A stretch of DNA of 53,221 nucleotides from an uncultured Bacteroides sp. (GCA_945607605.1 CALYZE010000009.1:1-53221); one strand, 5' to 3'; positions 43,369-53,216 are shown, counted from the first letter of the stretch. Translations and numbers: made by a program. The notes: generated from the sequence alone by a model not told the origin.

Positions 43369-44740
43369 CCACAACATCCCATCCGGAAACGACCTCTCCA
43401 TAAAGATAGAAGGTTACCTTAAAAGTAGTCTTGCTATGATTATCTACTACCTGATAGCAACGCGTGGCATCATAAGAATTCACTTCCTTGTATTCACTCA
43501 ATGCCAATGAGGCAAATGTTTCTTTACCGGCAGCTTTGGCTATGATTTGCTGCATGCGCCCCTCCACTAGTTTCATGATTCCCTCATGTTGAAAAGGGTC
43601 CGGGTTGGCAACGGTAGGATAAGTCGCTTTTAGCATTCCTCCGTTTGCCGTCCGTACAGCTTTTACACTATCTGCATAGGCTTTGAACTGCTGTTTTACT
43701 TCCGGAGAACGTAACCCGTGAATTGTAAATAGCGCAATGCCTTGTGCACCGTTATTCAGAGCGGCATCCATGCACTCAAACATTTCCGGACCGTCCGTAG
43801 CCATCATACCGCAATACAAAGTAGTCCTATCATTTTTATCGCGTGCATTCTCCATCGTACAATCGGAAATAAAACTAACATCTTCCGTATAGAAATTATG
43901 ATAAACCATGGGAAATACGATATCTAGATTCCAATGACTCCAATCCTGACGTACCATGCGCGAAGCCATTTTCGGTGTAGGGAACGGAGAAGCCGCCATC
44001 GTTTTTCCATAAGAGTGTACCACTTCGGCAATCATATTGGCTACCTCCGTAATCTGGTCGCAACGGAACTGGCGCCACTTCACATCAAGGGAAGGGTCTT
44101 CCTGTTCGCGAGGATCGTAGCCATACTCCTCCTTAAACTTCTTAAGCATTTCCGGATGATACCCATAATCCCATGCGGCATACTCACGATCCTGCACAAT
44201 GCCGTAGTGAGGCCACAAGGTAGTGGGAAGCACTACATCCACAAAACGGTGATAGTCGATGGCGATCCCGTTCAAGCCCTCCACTTCACAATAGGCTTTG
44301 ATCTTCTCCTTGATAAACTCACGAACTTCGGGCAATGCGGGACAGAGGAATTTGTAATAATCTACATAAGCCGTAGTATCTGCCAGACTCTTGCCGTTGC
44401 GGTTTACGCTGAACCATTCGGGATGCTCCTTTAAAGTTTGATCACGATCGTGCTCCAGATTCATGGTCCACAACCAAGCATACACTTCAATTCCGTGTTT
44501 GTGAGCAATCGGTATAGCTACCCGGTAATCATCCGGAGTGGGTGCATTGAGCATGATTCCATCCATACCGATATCGTTCATCACCTGACAGATAGAATCG
44601 AAATTCATATCAGACCGATAATCAAGCCACGTCCAAAACATGGGATATTCTTGAGTGGTCTCTTTCACTCCCTTCTGGCATGAGAAGGTTCCTAACACAA
44701 AAAACAGTAGTAAAATAGCAGGCAAAAGGATCTTTTTCAT
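43340..44740 (-). CDS. GHL10-like glycoside-hydrolase-family lipoprotein
   Basis: 466 residues. Lipobox GTFSC near residues 17-21. A TIM-barrel-type sequence with FWTWLDYRSDMNFDSICQ, VYAWLWTMNLEHDR, GLNGIAIDYHRF and FPMVYHNFYTEDV resembles the glycosyl-hydrolase-like GHL10 family (DUF187-related). Acidic residues in the IAIDYHRF and WNLDIVF blocks are candidate catalytic groups. The C-terminal part (about 380-466) looks like a small added domain. A carbohydrate substrate is expected but not identifiable, and the family has few characterised members. Separated from the acyl-CoA synthetase gene by 345 bp. Confidence 0.75.
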   Translation of the reverse strand: MKKILLPAILLLFFVLGTFSCQKGVKETTQEYPMFWTWLDYRSDMNFDSICQVMNDIGMDGIMLNAPTPDDYRVAIPIAHKHGIEVYAWLWTMNLEHDRDQTLKEHPEWFSVNRNGKSLADTTAYVDYYKFLCPALPEVREFIKEKIKAYCEVEGLNGIAIDYHRFVDVVLPTTLWPHYGIVQDREYAAWDYGYHPEMLKKFKEEYGYDPREQEDPSLDVKWRQFRCDQITEVANMIAEVVHSYGKTMAASPFPTPKMASRMVRQDWSHWNLDIVFPMVYHNFYTEDVSFISDCTMENARDKNDRTTLYCGMMATDGPEMFECMDAALNNGAQGIALFTIHGLRSPEVKQQFKAYADSVKAVRTANGGMLKATYPTVANPDPFQHEGIMKLVEGRMQQIIAKAAGKETFASLALSEYKEVNSYDATRCYQVVDNHSKTTFKVTFYLYGEVVSGWDVVDEAASKEDN

Positions 44741-45085
44741 TCTATCTAAATTTTAAGTTTAACATGCAGCACTCATTCTTAGTATCGACCATGTCAGACT
44801 ATTGAAGCAGCGGGGCATAATCTGAACACCTAAAGCCAAGAAGCTCTCTCTATTAAAAACAAGTGAGAGAGGCCAATCCCTAACCTATCCAAGCATACTA
44901 TTGGTTAATAAAACTAAAACGCACCCCTTTCTCAGTCAAACTCAACAACTATCTACATCTCCGCATTCTCTTTTCTGAGAGAATTATACATCCTTGTCGT
45001 ACAAATGTAAAAATCCCCCTACCTAAGCTTTATCTTGTAAAGCCCAAATAAGGGGATTGCGATGTTATCTAATTAGTCTGTGTGG
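44741..45085. other. Intergenic region upstream of the GHL10-like gene
   Basis: 345 bp without a credible gene. It contains the terminator of the upstream acyl-CoA synthetase gene (45012-45058), a minus-strand TACATTTG box at 45009-45002 that would give a leader of about 255 nt, and a hairpin with CTCTCTC (44844-44850) against GAGAGAG (44865-44871). Nothing else is recognised. Confidence 0.6.
45012..45058 (-). terminator. Intrinsic terminator of the acyl-CoA synthetase gene
   Basis: AATCCCC (45012-45018) pairs with GGGGATT (45052-45058), with a second inner stem GCTTTA/TAAAGC (45027-45032/45038-45043). On the minus strand it is followed by TTTTTACA. Confidence 0.8.
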
Positions 45086-46891
45086 TTATTCTTCGTACAT
45101 CTTATCTATAATTTCCTTGTAATTCTTAACTACAACAGAACGTTTCAATTTCAATGTATTGGTAAGTTCGCCACGTTCCATGCTAAAAGGTTCGGGTAAC
45201 AGCGTAAAACGCTTCACCTGTTCGTAGTGGGCAAACTGTTGTTGCAAGGTATCTATGCGAGCACGGAACAAAGCCTGCACTTTAGGTTGTTGAAGCAACT
45301 CTTCCATGGATTCATACTCAATTCCTTTTTCTTTTGCATAGTCTTTTACAAAATCATAGACAGGTACTATAAGGGCCGAAACGAATTTACGTTGGTCTGC
45401 AATAACAGTTATCTGATCAATGTAGCGGTCGATGGCTAATTTGGTTTCCAGCGCTTGCGGAGAGATGTATTTCCCATTGGAAGTCTTGAGCAGATCTTTA
45501 ATACGCTCTGTCAAAAACAACTGACCATCTTTCAAATAACCGGCGTCACCGGTATGGAACCAACCCTCTTCATCAATGGCGGCTGCTGTAGCCATCGGTT
45601 TCTTATAATATCCGGTAGTAATGGTCTTACCACGCAAAAGGATTTCGTTACTTTCACCTATTTTTATCTCTACATCAGGCATAGGTACGCCTACAGAGCC
45701 TATTTCATATCCAGTGTTGAGGAAGCAGGAAACGGTGGCTGTTGATTCCGTCAAGCCATATCCTACCACCATGTTGATGCCTACAGAATGTACAAATTCA
45801 CAAATCTCGTCGGGGACTGCTGCACCGGCAGTCGGGAAGAAATTACCATTCTCAATACCGATAGTCTTTTTCAATAAAGCATAAATGGTCTTTTCATAGA
45901 ATTTATATTTCAAATGGAGCATTAGCGGTGGAGTCTTGCCTACACGCAGGTAGTCAATATTGTGCATTTTTCCCACTTTAATGGCATCCAACATCATGGC
46001 TTTCCGCAAACCAGTTTCCTGTGCAATCTTTTCCTGTACACCGGCATAGACTTTTTCCCAGAAACGAGGAACACTACACATCAAGGTAGGACGTATTTCT
46101 TTAATAGTGGTCTGAATATCAGCCGGACGTAAGTTAATACAAATCTGCACCCCTCTATGGATGCACAGATAAGTCCACGCCTTCTCAAAAACATGCGTTA
46201 GCGGAAGGAAATTCATAGATACATCTTGGTCTGTCATAAACGGCAAACGGACATCATGAATGTGAAGTGCTTCTCTATAATTGAAATGATGAAGCATAAC
46301 CCCTTTCGGCTCACCCGTAGTGCCCGAAGTATAAAGGATGTTAGCAAGATCATCGTCTGAGGCCCGTGCCATACGCTCATTCACAACCTCATTATACTGC
46401 AAATCCTTCGCACTTTCCAAGAATTCATCAAAATAGACAGAGGTCATGTCACGCGAATCTTTCACTACGGCACGATCAAAAATGATCAATTGCTGCAAAG
46501 ACTGGCAGAGACCGAATATACTAAAAGCAGCATCATACTGATACTGTTCGCCTACAAACAAAAAGCGTATTTTCGCATCTTCAATAATGTATTGCGCTTG
46601 GGCAGATGAACTAGTGGCATACAAGGGTATAGATACCACACGATTGGCAAATGCGGCAAAGTCAGTATACAGACACTCTGGTTTATTTTGAGAAAAAACG
46701 CCGATGTTTTCTTGTTCTTCTACTCCCAAAGCTACCATCGCATTGGCAGTTTGACGTACCGTCCGGGAAAATGCGTTCCAAGTGATCGGTATCCATTGCG
46801 AGGTCTCATAATCTCTATATTTAAGAGCTATTTTGTCTCCATACTTCTCAGCCTGACGATGTACCAAGACGGACAAATGATGATAAGCCAT
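45086..46891 (-). CDS. AMP-forming long-chain acyl-CoA synthetase
   Basis: 601 residues from the ATG at 46891; a second ATG at 46903 would leave only about 8 nt of leader after the -7 box. Adenylate-forming enzyme that activates fatty acids with ATP and CoA. Motifs: YTSGTTGEPKGVMLHH (ATP P-loop), VVGYGLTESTATVS (A5), TGDAGYLKDG (A7), and LTERIKDLLKTSNGKYISP (A8-A10 region with the catalytic Lys). The length and the insertion near residues 320-350 fit the long-chain type rather than acetyl-CoA synthetase. The chain-length preference is not visible. Flanked by terminator-like hairpins, so a single-gene unit. Confidence 0.9.
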   Translation of the reverse strand: MAYHHLSVLVHRQAEKYGDKIALKYRDYETSQWIPITWNAFSRTVRQTANAMVALGVEEQENIGVFSQNKPECLYTDFAAFANRVVSIPLYATSSSAQAQYIIEDAKIRFLFVGEQYQYDAAFSIFGLCQSLQQLIIFDRAVVKDSRDMTSVYFDEFLESAKDLQYNEVVNERMARASDDDLANILYTSGTTGEPKGVMLHHFNYREALHIHDVRLPFMTDQDVSMNFLPLTHVFEKAWTYLCIHRGVQICINLRPADIQTTIKEIRPTLMCSVPRFWEKVYAGVQEKIAQETGLRKAMMLDAIKVGKMHNIDYLRVGKTPPLMLHLKYKFYEKTIYALLKKTIGIENGNFFPTAGAAVPDEICEFVHSVGINMVVGYGLTESTATVSCFLNTGYEIGSVGVPMPDVEIKIGESNEILLRGKTITTGYYKKPMATAAAIDEEGWFHTGDAGYLKDGQLFLTERIKDLLKTSNGKYISPQALETKLAIDRYIDQITVIADQRKFVSALIVPVYDFVKDYAKEKGIEYESMEELLQQPKVQALFRARIDTLQQQFAHYEQVKRFTLLPEPFSMERGELTNTLKLKRSVVVKNYKEIIDKMYEE

Positions 46892-46917
46892 AATTTTATG
46901 CATTAGTAAATATGGTA

Positions 46918-46925
46918 CAAAGGTA
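46918..46925 (-). promoter_or_regulatory. -7 promoter box of the acyl-CoA synthetase gene
   Basis: The minus strand reads TACCTTTG at 46925-46918 (full TAnnTTTG match), about 27 nt before the ATG at 46891. -33 not clear. Confidence 0.5.
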
Positions 46926-46971
46926 TTAGTTTTATTTGAAACTAATTTGTTTTTGATACTTTTTCTATAGA

Positions 46972-47016
46972 ATAGTCCCTCTCTGCGGGCAAAATCTTGC
47001 CACAGAGAGGGACTAT
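46972..47016. terminator. Strong hairpin downstream of the susD-like gene
   Basis: A 14-bp perfect stem (46972-46985 against 47003-47016) continued by GGCAA/TTGCC around a 4-nt loop. The T tract on the minus strand is weak, but the stem is long and GC-rich. It separates the susCD unit from the synthetase gene. Confidence 0.65.
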
Positions 47017-47045
47017 ATCGTTTATCAGAGTGTCTTTCTTACGAA

Positions 47046-48569
47046 TTACTTGTCGTAAATCGGCAATCTCGGATAGTTAGTGTAAAGATTGATATTCTGC
47101 AATTCTTCCTTTTCGGGAATGCGGAATAGATAATACTTACTATTCGGCTCAAAGTTTGTCTTATCAGAGAAGTTGATAACGGAATGCCCACTTACAGTAA
47201 TCTCTTTACCTCCTACAGTAATCACTTCCTCATAAGGTTTGCGCACTACCGATTGTTGGTTGCGGATAAGATCGGTCAAGGCAAAGCCCTCGCCCCACAA
47301 TTCCTTGCGACGCTCCAACCAGATCTCTTGAATCAACGCATCACCAGTTGCGGTAACCATCTTAGCCTTCTCTCCCTCTTTCATACGAGCATCACGCAAA
47401 GTTTGCAGCGTTTTTTGTGCTTCTGCTTCTTTCCCTCCAAGATTTGCAGCTGCTTCAGCCTTAATCAGATACATTTCTGAAGTACGCATCATCACGAGGT
47501 CGGCCAACATATTATCAAGATCTTTGAAGATAAACTTCTTGTTCACCATCGCCCAATCTCCGTAAGCCGTCTGCCCCCAGTGGTATAAATCTTTACGGTA
47601 ATCTCCCTCTTCAAAATTCGTTCTAAAGTGAGGGTCCATATTAAGATTGGTATAAGCATCAGAGGTAGAATCCTTGAAGTAGAACAAATAACAAGGCATG
47701 TTGTCATCTTGTGTACAAGACAAAGACCACATCCACTCCTTGTTTTGATAGTTATTAAAGCCATCCTTATACTCACTTTCACTCATCAAGTAAGAGTTTT
47801 TAGCCAAAGCGGCTGTTGCATAATCATAAGCCTCTTGCCAATTGCGAGCAAACAGATGCGTACGTGCCAGCAAACCTAACGTTACCAAATGATCAATTTG
47901 ATACTGTGTTCCAGCATCATTTCCATGAGAATAGTTTTCAGGAATGAGTGTCAAAGCCTCTTCCAAGTCTTCTAAAGATTGCGCAAACACTTCAGATACA
48001 CTGGAAGCCGCTTTACCTGTCAAAGCTACATTCCCATCGGTTGGTTCTGTATAGATAGGTACACAAACAGCATGGGGATCTTTATCAATAGCAAAGGAGT
48101 AGTGAGTAGCCAAAATCATATAGGCATATCCCCGAGTAGCTAAAGCTTGTCCTTTGATTCGGTTCTTCGTCTCTTGCTTGCCGGGAATGTTATCGATATT
48201 CTTTAGAATTCCGTTACAGTTATTAATCGGACCATACATCAAATCCCAAAGCACCGTATTATACTCTCCCCGTGCATATCCATTTGTCAGGTTATAACTG
48301 CCTGAGAAACCATAACTTCTTGTTCTCACAGCGTCTGAACCGGCAAAGTCATCATTCAGCATGATAGAGCCAATGCCAATCGAAGCATACGTCCATCCTG
48401 AATTAAAAATATGGCTCCATGCACCTCTCAACACATGTTCAGCATTCTCTATATTCTTATACACATCTCCCGCACCCATTGAAGCAGTGGGAGTGGTGTC
48501 AAGGTCGCAAGACACCAATGTACATGCCGCAAACAAAACGACAGATATATTTTTAAAATTCATTTTCAT
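47046..48569 (-). CDS. SusD/RagB-family nutrient-binding outer-membrane lipoprotein
   Basis: 507 residues. Lipobox LVSC at residues about 18-21, so a surface lipoprotein. Family landmarks are the N-terminal helices (VYKNIENAEHVLRGAWSHIF), GYAYMILATHY, LLARTHLFARNWQEAYDYAT (TPR-like), MMRTSEMYLIKAEAAAN, and WLERRKELWGEGFALTDLIR near the C-terminus. It caps the SusC barrel and binds the ligand, usually a glycan, sometimes a peptide or glycoprotein. Cotranscribed with susC (12 bp apart). No neighbouring glycoside hydrolase of a defined family shows which glycan. Confidence 0.93.
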   Translation of the reverse strand: MKMNFKNISVVLFAACTLVSCDLDTTPTASMGAGDVYKNIENAEHVLRGAWSHIFNSGWTYASIGIGSIMLNDDFAGSDAVRTRSYGFSGSYNLTNGYARGEYNTVLWDLMYGPINNCNGILKNIDNIPGKQETKNRIKGQALATRGYAYMILATHYSFAIDKDPHAVCVPIYTEPTDGNVALTGKAASSVSEVFAQSLEDLEEALTLIPENYSHGNDAGTQYQIDHLVTLGLLARTHLFARNWQEAYDYATAALAKNSYLMSESEYKDGFNNYQNKEWMWSLSCTQDDNMPCYLFYFKDSTSDAYTNLNMDPHFRTNFEEGDYRKDLYHWGQTAYGDWAMVNKKFIFKDLDNMLADLVMMRTSEMYLIKAEAAANLGGKEAEAQKTLQTLRDARMKEGEKAKMVTATGDALIQEIWLERRKELWGEGFALTDLIRNQQSVVRKPYEEVITVGGKEITVSGHSVINFSDKTNFEPNSKYYLFRIPEKEELQNINLYTNYPRLPIYDK

Positions 48570-48581
48570 TGTTGTAAGTTT

Positions 48582-51500
48582 TTAAAGTTTCACATTGATA
48601 CCGAAAGAGATAGTCTTCATGGCCGGATAGCGGAAAGAAGCCATACCACTGACAGGTTGTTCCGGGTCTAATCCCTGTTGTTTACTGAATGTCAGCAGGT
48701 TTTCTCCTTGAATAAATACACTCGCATCTTTCAAAGTAAGCGGTTGCAACCATTGTTTCGGTAGGTTATAATTCAATGTCATCGTTTTCAAACGCAAGTA
48801 AGAACGATCTACCAACCAACGCGTAGAAGCGGAGGTAAATTTGCTTGTTCCCTCATCTACCAAACGAGGAATGTCTGTATAACGATTGTCAGGAGTCCAT
48901 CGATTGATCAAATCTTTGCTCAACGTATTTCCTTTACCACCATTCACACTCATCAGCATGTTCTTATCATTATTATAAATCTTGCCACCCAAGCCATAAG
49001 AGAACAGCATGGACAAGCTTACACTCTTCCAAGTCAAATCAGATTGGAAACCACCACTCAATTTAGGCAAAGAGCTGCCGGCTTTTACTTTATCAGTAGC
49101 CTCTAAGCTTGCGTAATCATCAGTAAGAAGTCTGGTTCCATCTATATCGTAGTATGCCCACTGAGCCTCACCAGTTTCAGGATTTACACCTCCCCATTCA
49201 TACAGCCAGAAGTCGTAAAGCGAACCACCTTCTACCCATTTCTTAGTACCTTGCCACATTACTTCTGTGGGCAGTTGTACAATCTTATTCTTATAAGTAG
49301 TAGCATTCACAGAAAGTCTCCAAGTCCAATCACGAGTCATCACCGGCGTAGCATTCACCGTAAATTCCCAACCATAATTCTTCAGTTTACCGATGTTAGC
49401 ATCCATAGAACTGAAGCCGGAAGACGGCACCAAGTCACGGCTAAACAACAAATCCTTAGAAGCACGGTTGAAATACTCAATGGTACCATTGATACGGTTG
49501 TTCAAGAAACCAAAATCCAAACCAATATTAAAGTTCAAGTTCGTCTCCCAAGACAAGTTAGGAGTAGCCAAGCGAGAAGTTTGCAAAGAACCTTCGCCTA
49601 AGAAGCTACCGATTCCGTACAATTCTTGGTAAGCATAATAACCTACATTATCATTACCTTGCGCACCATAGCTGGCACGAAGACTCAAATTAGACAACCA
49701 GCTATTGGCTGCATCTTCCAGAAATGCTTCCTGATAAATCTTCCAAGAACCACCAACTGACCAGAATGTACCCCAACGATTATCGGGGTGGAAACGTGAA
49801 GAACCATCGGTACGTACAGAAGCTGAAAGGAAGTAACGTTGATTGTAGGAATATTCGGCACTACCGAAGTAACTCAACAACTTATATTGATCGCTGTTAC
49901 CATTAAAACCTGTCAATGTAAACGCTGCATCGGGTTCAAAATAGCCGTCAGCAATTACGCCAGAACGTGAACCGCCAAAGTTGGATGTATTGAATTCATA
50001 ATACTCCTGACCTGCCATCAAACGTACGTTGTGCAGTTCTTTGAAAGCACGCTCATAGTTTACCACATTATTGAAAGTCATACCCACTGTACGGGTATTG
50101 CGTTTGCTTACCGAACCCACCAACGGCTCTTTACCATACGTCGGATTTGAGTAGTCGTGAGAGAAACGGCTGTTGTAGTCAACGCTCAAAGACATTTTAT
50201 AGCTTAATCCTTGGATAGGAGCTACCTGCAAATATCCGCGTACGGAAGCAGCATCTCTTTTAATCTCATTCTTGTCGTATGGCATGGACTGAACAAAGTT
50301 ATAACCTTTGTAAGAACTCTTACGGTAGGTACCATAGTCGTAAATTTTATTTCCTGCCTCATCGCGCAAGTATTCGCCGGTATCTCTATTACGTTCATAT
50401 ACCGGATAGAATGAAGGTAAAGAGCGGGCTGCCAATACAACGTTGCCAATGGCCGTATCATCCTGCTTCGGATAATCTTGTATAGAGTGAGTACCCGATA
50501 CATTCAGACCCACCTGCAACCAGTCGCGTAAATCAGAAGTGATATTAGAACGCAAAGTATAACGCTTAAAGCCTGAAGAGATATAAGCACCTTGATCGTC
50601 CAAATAACCTAAAGAGAAGTAATATTTTGTTTTAGCACTACCGCCTGAGATACGAGCGCTCACATCGGTATAATGGGCATCTTGCGACAAAGCATCGTCC
50701 CAATTGTCATTCCACAATGGAGTAGCACCGTCAACCAAATGGCCATCCAAGCCTACCGGATTTGCATATCGGCTTCCGTAAGGATTGATACCCAGAGAAC
50801 CAATCAAGCCATCGGTTGCTTTCTGTGCAGCAACTTCAGCAGATAGGTTATTATCCAAACCCTTGTTGCGCATCGCTTCCCACTGCAATCTATAATAATC
50901 GTTCGTGCTCAATTGGTCGTAATCCTTCACCGCACGGTTAGAGAAACCAAATTTGGCAGACAACTCGATGGTAGGTGCAGACTCAGAACCTTGCTTCGTA
51001 GTAATCATAACCACACCGTTAGCTGCACGTGAACCATACAGAGTCGCAGCTGCAGCATCTTTCAATACAGTGATAGATGCAATATCTTGTGAGGAGATGG
51101 AAGATAAAGCACCGTCATAAGGCACTCCGTCTACTACATAAAGCGGGGTGGTTGAAGCATTAGCCGAACCGATACCACGAATATAAATGTTAGCATCTTC
51201 ACCCGGCTGTCCGCTGGTAGAGAAAGACTGCAAACCAGCTACACTACCCTGCAAAGCTTTCGTCACACTACTCACCTGCGATGAAGCAATCAGCTTTTTG
51301 TCAATAACCCCAGCCGAACCGGTAAATGTTGATTTCTTCGCTGTACCATAAGGAACGGTAATCACCACTTCATCAATGGCCATAGAAGATTCTTTCAACT
51401 CTACATGGATTGTAGCACGTCCTTTCACAGGAACTTCTACTGTTTCATAACCAATATAAGAGAACACAAGGATGTCTTTTGCATCTACTTTAAGGGAATA

Positions 51501-51671
51501 GGCGCCATCTATCGATGTAATCGTTCCCTGTCCACTACTACCTTTTACCATAATGGTTACGCCTGGCACTTCTTCGCCTTGGGTAGTAACCTTACCCTTC
51601 ACTGTGACCTCTTGTGCATACGTTACTACACACAAAAGCAGGCCACATAAAATACTAATAAGCCTATTCAT
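48582..51671 (-). CDS. SusC/RagA-family TonB-linked outer-membrane transporter
   Basis: 1029 residues. Signal peptide about 1-19 (ending TYAQ), a carboxypeptidase-like domain (about 20-100; VKGKVTTQGEEVPGVTIMVK), then the plug (about 115-230; ALQGSVAGLQSFSTSGQPGE, IRGIGSANASTTPLYVVDGV, AAATLYGSRAANGVVMITT), then a long barrel ending YPAMKTISFGINVKL. It imports ligand delivered by SusD using TonB energy. No STN domain precedes the plug, so signalling through an anti-sigma factor is unlikely; no sigma or hybrid two-component regulator is nearby. A promoter ATTG-N20-TAATTTTG lies at 51825-51794 on the minus strand. Confidence 0.93.
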   Translation of the reverse strand: MNRLISILCGLLLCVVTYAQEVTVKGKVTTQGEEVPGVTIMVKGSSGQGTITSIDGAYSLKVDAKDILVFSYIGYETVEVPVKGRATIHVELKESSMAIDEVVITVPYGTAKKSTFTGSAGVIDKKLIASSQVSSVTKALQGSVAGLQSFSTSGQPGEDANIYIRGIGSANASTTPLYVVDGVPYDGALSSISSQDIASITVLKDAAAATLYGSRAANGVVMITTKQGSESAPTIELSAKFGFSNRAVKDYDQLSTNDYYRLQWEAMRNKGLDNNLSAEVAAQKATDGLIGSLGINPYGSRYANPVGLDGHLVDGATPLWNDNWDDALSQDAHYTDVSARISGGSAKTKYYFSLGYLDDQGAYISSGFKRYTLRSNITSDLRDWLQVGLNVSGTHSIQDYPKQDDTAIGNVVLAARSLPSFYPVYERNRDTGEYLRDEAGNKIYDYGTYRKSSYKGYNFVQSMPYDKNEIKRDAASVRGYLQVAPIQGLSYKMSLSVDYNSRFSHDYSNPTYGKEPLVGSVSKRNTRTVGMTFNNVVNYERAFKELHNVRLMAGQEYYEFNTSNFGGSRSGVIADGYFEPDAAFTLTGFNGNSDQYKLLSYFGSAEYSYNQRYFLSASVRTDGSSRFHPDNRWGTFWSVGGSWKIYQEAFLEDAANSWLSNLSLRASYGAQGNDNVGYYAYQELYGIGSFLGEGSLQTSRLATPNLSWETNLNFNIGLDFGFLNNRINGTIEYFNRASKDLLFSRDLVPSSGFSSMDANIGKLKNYGWEFTVNATPVMTRDWTWRLSVNATTYKNKIVQLPTEVMWQGTKKWVEGGSLYDFWLYEWGGVNPETGEAQWAYYDIDGTRLLTDDYASLEATDKVKAGSSLPKLSGGFQSDLTWKSVSLSMLFSYGLGGKIYNNDKNMLMSVNGGKGNTLSKDLINRWTPDNRYTDIPRLVDEGTSKFTSASTRWLVDRSYLRLKTMTLNYNLPKQWLQPLTLKDASVFIQGENLLTFSKQQGLDPEQPVSGMASFRYPAMKTISFGINVKL

Positions 51672-51793
51672 GAATTTTTAATAAATGATTAATAATACGA
51701 AAGTAAATATGTCTAGTTTTTAAGTCTTTGTTGAGTAGTGATAAGGATTAGTCATTCTCTTTTCACTATTATAACATTTTAATTAAGCAGGCG

Positions 51794-51825
51794 CAAAATT
51801 ACATATAAAAAGGATAGCAACCAAT
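51794..51825 (-). promoter_or_regulatory. Promoter of the susC-susD unit
   Basis: On the minus strand ATTG (51825-51822), a 20-nt spacer, and TAATTTTG (51801-51794). The leader would be about 115 nt long. Confidence 0.6.
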
Positions 51826-51929
51826 ATGTTGATAGAATAACAGCGAATTAATCTATGTTAAGAGCAAACAGTAAGCATTTTGCCTCTAAAGATTAACGTT
51901 TCTCTTATTCAATTCTTGATAATAATTCG

Positions 51930-51937
51930 TAAGTTTG
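51930..51937 (+). promoter_or_regulatory. -7 promoter box of the M20 deacetylase gene
   Basis: TAAGTTTG, a full TAnnTTTG match, 25 nt before the ATG at 51963. -33 weak. Confidence 0.5.
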
Positions 51938-51962
51938 CATTTCGATAACTTTTTATTAGCAT

Positions 51963-53033
51963 ATGAAATACGATATACCCACCTTGGTTTCCGAAGCGAC
52001 CGGAATGTTGAAGTCGCTGATAAGCATTCCTTCTTTAAGTCGCGACGAGGCAAAAGCAGCCGATTATCTTCAGAATTACATGGAGATGCAAGGAATGTCG
52101 ACGGGACGAAAAGGCAATAATATATGGTGTCTTAGCCCCATGTTCGATCTTAAAAAGCCAACTTTGCTGCTAAACTCTCACATCGACACCGTGAAGCCGG
52201 TGAATGGGTGGAGAAAAGACCCGTTTACCCCGGTATTGGAAACGAACGGCAAACTCTATGGTTTGGGCAGTAACGATGCAGGCGCAAGCGTAGTCAGTCT
52301 GTTGCAAGTCTTTTTGCAGCTCTGCCGCACCACACAAGCTTACAACCTGATCTATCTTGCTTCTTCCGAAGAAGAAGTATCCGGCAAAGATGGAATAGAA
52401 TGTGTACTGCCGGAATTGCCGCCCATACAATTTGCCATTGTAGGCGAACCAACCGAGATGCAACCCGCCATCGCCGAAAAAGGCTTGATGGTGCTGGATG
52501 TTACCGCAATCGGCAAATCAGGACATGCCGCCCGCAATGAAGGCGACAACGCTATTTATAAGATATTGAATGATATCGCCTGGTTTCGCGACTATCGTTT
52601 TGCAAAAGAATCTCCCTTACTGGGTCCTGTCAAGATGAGTGTCACCATGGTCAATGCCGGAACTCAACACAATGTCATCCCCGACCGTTGTAGCTTTGTA
52701 GTAGACATCCGCAGCAATGAATGTTACAGTAACCAAGAGCTGTTTGCCGAGATACAAAAACACATTACTTGTGAAGCCATCCCTCGCTCCTTCCGATTAA
52801 GCTCCTCGCATGTAGAAGAGAAACATCCGATTGTACAAAAAGCAATCGTAATGGGACGCACTCCTTACGGCTCTCCCACCTTGTCGGACCAAGCCTTCAT
52901 GTCTTTCCCCTCCTTGAAAATGGGACCGGGCAAAAGTAGCCGTTCGCATACCGCCGACGAGTTTATCTTTATCAAGGAAATAGAGGAAGCCTTAGGTATC
53001 TATTTGGAATTGTTGGACGGGGCAAAGTTATAA
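51963..53033 (+). CDS. M20-family metallohydrolase, ArgE-like N-acyl-ornithine deacylase
   Basis: 356 residues, cytoplasmic. Two-zinc M20 fold: H73 and D75 in NSHIDTVKP, bridging D105 in GLGSNDAGAS, the catalytic and ligand acids E136-E138 in ASSEEEVSGKDG, a further zinc ligand in IVGEPTEMQ, and a dimerisation domain with GKSGHAARNEGDNAI. This is the ArgE/DapE/carboxypeptidase G2 group. In Bacteroides a similar enzyme acts in arginine synthesis, reportedly on succinylated ornithine, which fits but needs the neighbouring gene cluster to confirm, and the window ends too soon. DapE is less likely. Confidence 0.82.
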   Translation: MKYDIPTLVSEATGMLKSLISIPSLSRDEAKAADYLQNYMEMQGMSTGRKGNNIWCLSPMFDLKKPTLLLNSHIDTVKPVNGWRKDPFTPVLETNGKLYGLGSNDAGASVVSLLQVFLQLCRTTQAYNLIYLASSEEEVSGKDGIECVLPELPPIQFAIVGEPTEMQPAIAEKGLMVLDVTAIGKSGHAARNEGDNAIYKILNDIAWFRDYRFAKESPLLGPVKMSVTMVNAGTQHNVIPDRCSFVVDIRSNECYSNQELFAEIQKHITCEAIPRSFRLSSSHVEEKHPIVQKAIVMGRTPYGSPTLSDQAFMSFPSLKMGPGKSSRSHTADEFIFIKEIEEALGIYLELLDGAKL

Positions 53034-53130
53034 ACTGCAACCTCAAAGAGAATTCGTAGCATTTAAGGGTGTCATTTTCTCAAGGCAGAAGCGCCACGTA
53101 TCACAACCCTATTAAGAATCAAGTGATTCA

Positions 53131-53216
53131 CACTGCAGAGTGAGTAACAATACCTTGCAGTGTCACTGCACAAGGCTTGCAGTACCGCTGCATACTATTT
53201 GCAGTGACGCTGCAAA
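53131..53216. repeat. Cluster of GCAG/CTGC hairpins at the window edge
   Basis: Four closely spaced palindromic units: CACTGCAGAGTG (53131-53142), CCTTGCAGTGTCACTGCACAAGG read in two parts (arms 53153-53162 and 53164-53175), TGCAG/CTGCA (53178-53182/53188-53192), and TTTGCAG/CTGCAAA (53198-53204/53210-53216) around TGACG. Units share the GCAG-n-CTGC core with different loops. The array may continue beyond the window. Confidence 0.7.

Noticed and set aside
53131..53216. CRISPR array
   Set aside because: Repeats are too short and self-palindromic, spacers are absent or irregular, and no cas gene is in view.
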